Assembly (NCBI RefSeq): GCF_001039355.2
Contig: NW_019773575.1
Location: 11,614-39,731 of the forward strand
Reading direction: 5' to 3'
Length of the DNA stretch: 28,118 bases
Source of the DNA: Lingula anatina
Lineage: Eukaryota; Brachiopoda; Lingulata; Lingulida; Lingulidae
Shown in pieces: positions 1-10,000 of this stretch (its first letter is position 1; each line of letters starts with the position of its first letter). A model generated the notes under the pieces. The model was not told the DNA's origin. It ran no database searches and was given only the letters and a program-made list of their open reading frames with translations. Made by a program: the position numbers and the translations under genes.

Positions 1-121
1 CTTTTTGTCAGGAAAAGGTCCATTCTGGGTAAAATTTGATCTAGGTACAGAAAGGTTTTACTGTAAAAAATCCACTTTTTGGGAAAAAGAAACCCCCTTT
101 TGAAATTGCTAGCTACGGGCC
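1..121 (+). mobile_element. MITE-like repeat family A, copy 1 (cut by window edge)
   Basis: Shares long blocks with 15002-15210 and, on the other strand, 22044-22187: a GGAAAAGGTCCA-like block, TGGGTAAAATTTGATC, a GTCCACTTTT-like block, and a 3' end TTTTGAAATTGCT followed by a diverged GGCTACAGGC. The left part lies outside the window. Seen directly; classification as a MITE rests on copy 2, which has perfect terminal inverted repeats. Confidence 0.7.
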
Positions 122-1776
122 TGATATTTGATAATGGATTGTTTTAGATCATAATTGATTCCCCTTACATAAAAAGGCAAAGAGATACACACTGTATCAA
201 GGATCATTGATATAATGCCATCATCATTGTCATCACTGAGGTGCCCTTGACACGATGAAGTGTCGTTTCAGCACTTATGTAAGCGGTCTTGCAAAATAAA
301 TAAATAAATTTTTTATTCCGGCATTGAGTTTTTGGACTATGAATATTTAAACCGAGTACCAGAGGGGTGTTATGATAACTGTTGTGTAAAAGCTTTCAAG
401 TAACAGAGACATAACTATGATACAGTAAAAAATGAAATTTCATATAATGATGACAGCTAAGGCTTTACCACACCGCTATTCCAGGTCACATTAAAGCAAA
501 AATAAGTTTATACAAAATCTGAAAGGGAGTCGCCAGTCACTAAACGATATTACATACATTGCATGTAACATTAGGAGCAGGAGACAGCCCCTCCGCCGCC
601 CCCGAGATATTTTGTAAAAGGCTAGCTTTTTCTTGCCATGAAATTCAACAGCTGAAATTCAACAGTTCCTCCTTCAAGCATTTTAACCCTACGGTCCTGA
701 ATTTAAATTTGTAGATTTTTTTAAAAAAGTATGGCATTCCTTCTTTCGCCACAAATGTCACATTAAAATAGTTGTGTGAGAAAGGTCAATAAATACATAG
801 ATGAAAAAAGTCCAGAAATAAAATACGTAAGATGTGACTGGTCAGAATAGGCAGTTTTTAAGTTCGAATTTGGAAACATGAGTAGCTTTGCAGGGTAATA
901 GACATAAAAAATCAGTTATTAGTATGTGAAAGCTTGTCGGGATCCGAGAAGCAAAACATAATAGGATCGGTTTAGCATTATACCCTAGAGCAAACAGGAG
1001 CAAAATTGAATTACCACTTACGATATTTAAGACATGAGAGTCAATGAATATAATCGCCTAATACAAACACAATGAGCAAATATCAATTACAAGACCAACA
1101 TCCGCTTCAATGAGCAGTAATACCGACGAAAGGGGGCGCCAATGAAGTTTGCTTAGTTACCCCGCTATCCAAAATCAATTATGCGATCGATCTGAAAGAA
1201 AATCTCCGCAGTAAGACTTTTTGTTCTTGTGTATAGCTGACATCGATGAAGGGTTCATTTAAGGAATAGTCATGCACCGATTATAGAGTTTGATTCGTGT
1301 GTTGTTTCGCAATTTTGACAGTTATGCCTCAACATGGTACTAATGTTTTGTGTGCTATTTGGTTCAAAAAATGAAAATTGTCATCGAAAGAAAATTACTC
1401 AGAATCGATTAAAATACAAATTCAAAAGTCATATCGTCATAATTTGAAGCCAAAAACTTAGTGTTATTGCATTTGGTGTGTATTTGATATGTTAGATAAC
1501 CTGTCTGGGCAAACAATAAATAGAAAAAAACTATCATAGAACCTCATACGGTTTTCATATTTTTTTCCAATAATCAAAATAAGCCTCCATTATCCGGGGA
1601 CTGATTCTAAAACATGATAATAATAAAGAAATGGAAAAACATATTACTCTGCTGCTATATACAGTATACCCCAGTACTTAGTACCGCCCACATCTATCTT
1701 TAATAATTCAGCTTTTATTGTCCGTGAAAAACCTAAACCAGTGTTACGCCACGATAAATCGATTAAATAAATATTG
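122..1776. other. Non-genic stretch
   Basis: AT-rich sequence without a convincing exon: no open frame with splice sites and protein-like content on either strand, and no strong repeat. It lies beyond the inferred 3' end of the lysine-rich gene. Confidence 0.5.
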
Positions 1777-1843
1777 GTGTGTGTGTGTGTGTGTGTGTGT
1801 GCGTGCGAGCGAGCGAGCGAGCGAGAGAGAGAGAGAGAGAGAG
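1777..1843. repeat. Compound microsatellite (GT)n-(GCGA)n-(GA)n
   Basis: An uninterrupted GT run passes through GCGTGCGAGCGAGCGA into a GA run. The translations across it (runs of VCVCV, ERER, HTHT) are artefacts of the repeat. Confidence 0.95.
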
Positions 1844-4066
1844 CAAAGTCACAGTAATGAACAATTTGCAAGTTATGATGAAAAAATCTAGCTATGTTAT
1901 ATATAATTGGGCAAAAAACAACAGTGGCTATTTACTCCTATTTAGATATTTTAATGTAATGAGTTTGTGTTTAAGAAACAATTGGGCATAAAATTCAAGA
2001 TACTAATCCTTCGTTTTTATTTGTCATTTAATATTTATCTTTTACGAATCTTATCTCTGCTGCGAATGAATATGTTGACTAAAAAAAGATTAGTCTATTT
2101 ATAATAAAACTAAAGAACAGGGCGGTTACCATTTTTTAACGTGCCTAATATTTTAGTTTAGACAAATTTAAGCAAAAGATCAAAATTTAAGATAACACGA
2201 TATTTAAGAACCAAAAATACTACTGATTATAAGTTATCGTAGTCAAAACTTATGTTTGCTGTTGTTTCCTTTCAAAAAGATAAAAAATTAAGATTGATAT
2301 GCTCACCGTAAACTGAATAAAGCACCATAACTCGCTTTCTGGTAAGTGGTTTTGTTGGAAGACGAGCAAACGCATACAATAAACCCAGTTCAGTCATGCC
2401 GACACGAAAATTGGAGACTTGGGAAAAAAAGCTAGAAGCACATCCCAGGTGACTCTCTCCGATGAGAAATCCCAAAGATCCTTCTGAATAAATACTTCAA
2501 TAAAGCGCAGATAATGTATTTCTCAGACTATGTGATTTCCCTGATTTTAGCACCAGTAGTTCCCGTTCGCTGTGCTCGTTATTTCTTAATTTTTTCTAAT
2601 CGTACCATTTTCTGACTCTGTTTGTTTGCCTGAGTGTTTTAAGACGACGATTAGCAACCATTGCTTCTCGGATCCTGACAGGCTTTGAAATACCAATAAT
2701 GTTAGCAAGTCGCATCATACTCGGTAGCGCAGTTGCATTTATTTGACAAAGGGAGTTGAAATCAATTGTAAAACACTTTGAAGTTTTACCAGGGTCGAAC
2801 GAAAAAAATGACCCGCGGATCGATTGGCTGAAAATTTCATTAGTCAATTAACCCTTCATAGAACACTGGTAACGTTAGATTGTATACGTGTAGTTGTAAC
2901 AGGTGAAGGCGTTCCCTTGGATTTTTCTCCGTGGTTCTCTGCCGCACAAACATTTTGAATTATTCAAGTCTTAAATGTTGTTGGCACTTCCACTGTATAC
3001 GGTATAGCTTAATGCTGTTATTATGTTTGACTTCATATAAGACAATACGCAGTGTCACGGTAGTATTACTGTGACATAGGGTTCAACTGACTGCCAAACA
3101 AACCATCGCGCACGCATGTGCGTTCGTTTGCAAGTGTTTGCGAGTGTGAGTGTCTTTGCATAAGTGCGTGGTAATTTTCAAACAACATGCTCATAACATA
3201 AAGATTATTTGTTTTCCATGTTTGCGGGTTAACATAGCTCATAATTCTTGCACAAATTAAATGCGGACTTCTCCTTAAATATTGGTATTATACCATGCTT
3301 CATTTAAAACCACATAAATCGACGGATTAGACTTAATATAGATAATCAATAGTAAATACAAACATATCGTAGAAATAGCTTTATTTCCCATTATCAGTTG
3401 CTATTTTTAAAAAGCATTACCTTTTTGAAATAGGAAGTTAATGACTTTTTCGACTAAAACACTTTTAATTTTCATTTTTATTATGATTATCAGGAATATA
3501 TAGATAACAAGCAATACAACCACCATGTTGTTAAAAGGGATAATAAATACAGGAAATTTGCTTCATCATCATATTTAAAGTGCAGTCCTTCTAGTAGAGA
3601 GGCTACATGCTTTTTCATATTTACAGTAAATAAATGTAATTCCATGTCGTTTTCTCCATGACCTAAGATAACATACAAATAAATAACCCCACGCTCTGTC
3701 CATTTAAAAGAATATCATTAGAAAACGATGTTTTTACTTTATTTAGCCTTTATGATCACTTTTTCTTCACACATCTTGAGGAAAGTTGTTTAAAAATGCG
3801 TCTTTTGTCAGTCCTTCGAGAAAGATCGGTATACAATATCTGTATCTTTTCTACCGTTCGTGTAAACGGCACTGTTTCGCTTAAAACGTTTACCACTAAA
3901 ACGAAACCTCCCTTAGAGTTCGAGGTATTTTTCTATTTCCCTTTTTGAGAAATGGCATAGTCACTTCGTCTGAGCTTTCGGACTTTTTATGAAACATATC
4001 CAAGACAGACGTTTTTTTTCAAAAATTCGCCCTCTTTGCTTCATCCAAAACGGTCTTGTGATCACA
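1844..4066. other. Non-genic or 3' flank, two unexplained ORFs
   Basis: Mostly AT-rich. On the minus strand 2475-2272 and 2847-2596 hold ORFs of 67 and 83 codons, each preceded by a fair acceptor (TTATTCAG; AATTTTCAG). The first runs into a donor-like G/GTGAGC. I recognise no family and their phases do not join. The 3' part, 3738-4066, is probably the 3' UTR of the lysine-rich gene. Confidence 0.4.
3738..3743 (-). terminator. Candidate polyadenylation signal AATAAA
   Basis: Minus-strand AATAAA about 325 bp downstream of the candidate stop codon of the lysine-rich gene. It is the first canonical hexamer I see after that stop in this orientation. Such hexamers are common in AT-rich DNA, so this is a positional guess. 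Confidence 0.3.
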
Positions 4067-4087
4067 TCACACCACTTGCTGCGCCCC
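4067..4087 (-). CDS. Lysine-rich gene: candidate last exon
   Basis: A strong minus-strand acceptor (CTTTTTTGTGTTATTTTCAG) is followed in phase 0 by GAQQVV and a TGA stop. The phase fits the preceding exon. It is too short to test by content; a longer frame also exists after the same acceptor but is in the wrong phase. Confidence 0.4.
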   Translation of the reverse strand, partial: GAQQVV

Positions 4088-7000
4088 CTGAAAATAACAC
4101 AAAAAAGGGTTAAAGGCAAGCGCAGCCCTACTGGTGAACGCAACTAGCTATTTTAAAAAGGAAATGAGCACACATCATCAAAAGTCAATCCAAAGTACAC
4201 GCTTTTTAGGGTACGCATGCACAGAAGGGAGGACACTCACCGTGGGAGCCATGGTGTCGTGGGACACAGCCAGAACGGGGGCAGTGTTAGCCTAAAAAAG
4301 AGAGAGGGAGATGTTTCATTTTCAAAAAATTACTTTTGTCGGTGTTTTTAAATTAAAAGTCATTGTGTAAGAAATAGTGAGATTTCAGTGGCAGGCGTCT
4401 AAATTTTTATTATTATTATTATTGTTGTTGTTGTTATTACCTCTGCTGATAAAACTGTGATTTCTGCTACCGCTGTTATGTCCTGCAACAAATAAAGACA
4501 CATAAATTATGTTTCTCGTCAAAACAATTCTTAAATGAAGTGTTCAATTACTTGATAACTGAGGCCATTAGAAATCTGCAAAAAAGGCTTCAGACTAAAA
4601 AAGTAAAACTCGAGTTAAATTAAGTCAAAAGCACAGCACGTACGTCCTTTTTTGAGTTTGGTAGATCATTATTTTCAAGACTTTTGACTAAAGTTACCAA
4701 GTGTTCCCGAAATAAGAAAACTGCATTAAAAACTGGTAAGGCCCCTATTTCACACAGAGTAAGGATTCGTGAGATTTTGCCAATTTTCTGGTCTAATTCG
4801 ACACGCTCACGATTCAGTTACGATACAGGTACGATATTGTTACGAATATTCGTGGGATTCGGCTGGAATCGTGAGATTTTGCCAATTTTCTGCTCTAATT
4901 CGAAACGCTTTACGATTCAGTTACGATACAGGTGCGATAGTATTACGAATATTCGTGGGATTCGGTTGGAATCGCACGAATATTGTCCAGAAATTCACTA
5001 CGATTTTTTGGAATCGGGAGTTCGTGGCCAAAACTTTGAACAGCTCAAAATTTTTGTCACGAATTCCCGATTGATCAAGAATTGCAAGAACTGACTACGA
5101 TTATATACGAATCTGTTAAGAACTTCACGAACTGATTACGATTCAACCACGAATCCTGAAATTTTCAATTCCTGGCGATTCGTTGGATTCGTGGTCTGTG
5201 TGAAAAAGGGGCATCATAGTTTTTTTTTCACCAATTCCTGTTGGTCAAGAAAATAAGAACTGACTACGAATATATATACGAATCTGTTAAGAGCTTCACG
5301 AACTGATTACGATTCAACCACGAATCGTGAAACTTGTCAATTCATGGCCATTCGTGAGATTCGTGGTCTGTGTGAAATAGGGGCATAAAGTGGCAGGGTC
5401 TATAACGGGACGTGTGCAGAAAAGGTTTGGATAGAAACAAACGGAAGACACCAGTCACTCTCATGCAGGTATATAAAACACTTTTCACAAATGATTACAT
5501 GTAATATTCTCTGCAAAACAAAAACACCACGGAAACCTGCATTGGGCCAACCTGATTATCATAATCACGTTTTGAAAGTCTGCGTTGCCAAAGCGTCCTG
5601 GAAAGCAGTGTTATACGGGTGGTATTGGGCATGCGCGCAGAAAGCTCAAGACACTCCCACGTGGAGCATATGTAGGAATACACAAAACATGACAGCATGC
5701 AGCAATAAACCACTGAATGAACAAGCGAAAGCACATTTAAAGCGTGAAACATCAGAGTTCTCATGCAAGTACTTCCCCATCCGCATTGGTCCATCTCCAC
5801 TACCCACGATTTCTGGCGCCAGCTCCACAAAATGGCAAAAGTCTTGGCAAAGTTTTGTGAGAATTTTAGCCGACTAATTTTCTTTTAGTCAGAAAGGTCT
5901 TAAGACAAAACTATAAAGAACAGTGCCAAGTCGACATGGCGTAGTTGGCTATCCGAAATTACGCCCCAGTTGCACGGAGCTTGCAACAGCATGGAAAACG
6001 AATTTTGGTCCACTGTCGCAAAAGTAACAGTGGGCCCAAAATTCCTTCTCTAAATGAAATGAAATGAACATCAAAACGTGAGCCTTTTGAAAAACATACC
6101 CCCAATGAAACATTTATCAAACAAGCGACAACATGTATCACTTCAAAAGCTCAACCACTGCACATGTTTTAGTTATGTACCTCACTGGCGCCGGCTTTTA
6201 CTTTCTTTTTCTTCTTCTTTTTCTTCTGTTTTGGGAAAAAGGAAATTGGAATAAAAGCTACTCTAAACACGTCTAAAATGTTTTTCTGCTTTCTAGTACA
6301 AGAAAAGAAAAAATACACCTCTACAAATATGTCTACACTAGTCACTTCATCTAAGCCTCTCAAGTATATTTGTAAATTTTTGCACATAAAAAAAATTCAA
6401 ATGGGTACACGTTAGCATTGTGCAGTATTGTATAGGCCTACTGTAAGTCAAAATCCATTTGGAATCAATATTTGAGGCCGGTGTCTCTAAATCAATATTG
6501 CTTACAGCCTTAAACAAGTCAACAACGAGTCCGACAATCCTTGTTTCGACTTTTTTACATTTTCTTTTTGGAATAAGTTTTTTTATATATTGGTCAATAT
6601 CTTTTAATGGTTGTAAAATAATGTTGTTAGCCTGAAGGGAAAATGTCGACATCAGACACTTTTTTGTCTGTCTGAGACTCCCAAAAAGTGGTATAGGTAT
6701 CTAAGACAAAACAATGATTAGAAATAATTCTTCGTGTTAATTATTGAACAAAATATGCCTCACTTGTGCGTTCGTGTTTTCGTTTTGTGATTTATAATTT
6801 TTGGGAGACTATTTTGTTAAGAGAGATGGCTAGATGTAAGTTTCACATTTCTTTTATCGTTTAAACTATGAAGGTTATTTATAATGTTATTCATAATTTA
6901 TTCATGTTATAACAACCCTTACCTTTTCATCGCCTCCCGCGTCTGTCCCTGTGGCGTCAATCTGCGGCTGAATTGTAAAATATTGTATATGTATAAAGCA

Positions 7001-10000
7001 CTTGCCAATTAAAAAGTGAGAGCTTGAGACTCACTCAAATCGCACACATTAAATTTTCATCTGTTACGTTTCCAAGACTTAGTTATACGCTTGAAAAGAA
7101 GTGGTGATGCGCACGCGAGCACGTGTGTGCAATGCATGCGCACGTATATCTATACATGTAAGCGAATTAAAAATTTATTTAAAATCCCGAAAGTTTGGGA
7201 TTATACGCATGGCTTTCTACTTACAAGGGGAACAACTGACGACTGTGGTCTATGTTTGTTTGCAGTCTTTGGAGTCCCAATAGTTGGCTGAAAAGTTATA
7301 CAATATTATGTTAAATAATTCATCCTATAAGTTAAATGATATAAAACTAGGTGTTCAATTCCCCTTTTTACAGATTAATTTGATAAATGATTCTTTTTTA
7401 AAAAAGGGCCCTTACCCCTGCCATCAATTGTAAAACCTTTAGTCTAAATAGCAATCTGTTTATGTCTTCAAATATCCGGTCAATACGCTGTATTATTGAA
7501 TTACGTATGTTGGGATCTTCAGTAATATCATTATTTTCTAAATATTAAAAGCGTCGCATTTACCAAAAAGGGCTCTCCTTTGTTTTTATTTTCCCCTTGT
7601 TGTTCTTGTTCAGAGTTTGTGTTTGGTGCATCCTGTAAAATACAAAATGGGGTCTATATGAAAAATAACGTTATATAAATAGAAAAATGGCGGGCCAGAA
7701 TGGCTCTGACCTTTTCACTGACTGTGGGAAGCTATAAGTTTCAGGAATGACTGAGAACGGCGGGACTGCCCTAAAGCAATTAACATGAGACTACAAGCTC
7801 TTCGACAATATATCAATGAAGCATTAAGGTATGTAAAAATGAAGTTCAAGCAATCGCCCATTATAGCTGTAACATAAGAATTTCAAATTAATACACCATT
7901 AATCGATTGGGCCTACTATATCAAATAATAGGTCAATACAAATGTTTGACTGTCAAGAATTACCATTTCCCGACTTCCATACTAAAGTGGCTGGGATGAC
8001 AAAAACAAAGAACAGAATCTCACCTCGCCATTGGAAAGAGGCTCTGCTGGTATCACTGGTTCGGCACCCGATGTTATCCCCGTTGCTATGACAGCATTGG
8101 CAGCAGCTACCAGCTTCTTCTTTTTCTTTACTTTCTTCTTTTTCTTATCTGCCCCTTCATCGGCATCTCCGTCGGCTCCTTCGTTTTCACCAGCCTCACC
8201 GACTTTCTTTTTCTTCTTGATCACTTTCTTTTTCTTGTCGTCGGATGCGGCTTCACCGGCTAACTCAGCGCCATCTTGCGGAGTAGCTGTGTCGTCTGGG
8301 TACGGGTTTTTCCCGCCTATTCCTGGTAGCGGTTGGTATGGATTCAACTGAGGTTCTCCTTTACTTTGAATTGTGCTGGTCACCGTGGTAGAATCGTTCC
8401 CTCCTGCCTCTTGACCATTGGGTTCGATTTGACCGTCACTATTATGTTCTGTTACAGATGTAGCCGCAATTGTGACGTCAGTAGGTGTTGTGACGTCAAT
8501 ATCGTTCCTCGTGGCAGTTTTCACCTCTGAAGAAGCTTCACCATGTTGCGAATTATTTGTCACTGTTTCTTTTGAAATTTCCACAGGTGTAATGTCACTA
8601 AAAACAGGGGCGCCTAATTTTGCATCTGGCTCGACAGTTTTTTGGGCGTTTGAATTGTTTTTAGTTGGCAAAACAGTATTGTTTGAGTTGGTCGTGACCG
8701 GAGTGATGATTGCCGTTGTCTTCATTTCGTTATGTTTTGCCGGCGCAACAGCAATCGCTGGCTGAGTTGTCTGAAAAATATGAGATTTCACATTTGAAAT
8801 CTGGCAAAAATGTTACAGATGTTCAACGTTATCGTTCAAAAACCCACTTTGAATCCACAATTAGGCCTATAAACAGTATTGGCATCCACAATAAAATGCC
8901 ATTCACACGTTTTGTCTTATTGACTACCCGATATAACGAAGACAATATATGAATATACTATATGAAACAATTAACCCCAATTTTCATCTCGAGCGCAACA
9001 ACGTGAAAATTTCAAGTAAAGTAATTTTATGCCAATTTAACAAGCGGCTCTCTAATAAAAAAAAATTATATCACAGAAAAATAAAGATGATACAGGTTTA
9101 CTCAAAATAGACTGGTAGCGCATGTACCTGCTCCGTTGCTGAAGATACAGCCGCGTTCGTTGTGGGGTCAGATGGCGTATCGAGATCTGTAGCTTTTTTC
9201 TCTTTCTTTTTCTTCTTAAAGGCATTTGCCGCTGTGATGAGCGCGCTCATGGACGAGATGACCTGGGCGTCTACTGGGACTGTCTTGGTCTTCACCCACA
9301 GGACCTTCTTGATCTTTTTAACCTTTGGTGGCGGCGCCTACAATAAATTAAGAATAGGAATGAACGAATGAATGAATGAATTTATGGATTAGTGAATTAA
9401 TGAATGGGTAATGAATGAGTGATATATGGGGGAAGGGAGGGAGGGAGTGAAGGAGGGTTAATGCCAGACATATTGTGAGTATATAATGAAGTGCTTAGGT
9501 GAGTTATGACGTGAATTGGTTAATTAAATATTAAATTAGTTAATAAGTGCATGAGACAATAAATTGGTGAGCTAAGAAAGAAGTGAGTTAGTGTATTAGT
9601 GACAACGGGCACTAGAGCCCAGGAAACATGAAGCATTTATATACTCAATGTTGACAATATATTGTTATATACATAAGATTTTAAGCAAAATTTGCCTTTT
9701 TGGGGGGCACAAGGGAAATAAAACAAAAAAGAAATTACAATAACGAACTTTCGTTTCGAACCTCTTTCACCTGTAGAAAAATATCGGAATGACACCCCTT
9801 AAATGAAATTCCTTCATACCTGTTCCTTTTCTTCTTTCTTTTCCTCTTTATCTTCAGACACGTCCTCCATCACGAGAACCTGCACCTCGTCTCCTGTCGT
9901 CTCAGCGTTCGCTTTCGTGTTGTCCGACAGGATGTCCTGTAAATCCGGTTTTCGGCGCTCCTCTGAAACGAGGCCATTTCACAGTGTTAACAATTATTTT

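Noticed and set aside
949-2678. 15-bp inverted match GGATCCGAGAAGCAA between about 949 and 2678
   Set aside because: A single match of this length is about what chance gives in a window of this size; no homology around it.
2596-2840. Using the acceptor near 2840 as the last exon of the lysine-rich gene
   Set aside because: In phase 0 it gives only PIDPRVIFFVRPW and a stop; the nearer acceptor at 4088 has a better polypyrimidine tract.
4684-5094. Overlapping plus-strand ORFs of 136 and 101 codons
   Set aside because: They lie inside the foldback MITE; the internal similarity reflects its tandem DNA duplication, not protein domains.
5491-5877. 128-codon plus ORF and the antisense ORFs of 111 and 60 codons
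   Set aside because: Open in several frames at once, no protein-like pattern, no matching splice sites, and within an intron.
8031-8765. Plus-strand ORFs opposite the large lysine-rich exon
   Set aside because: They are shadows: phenylalanine runs are the antisense of lysine codons, while the minus-strand frame is open across the whole exon with splice sites at both ends.
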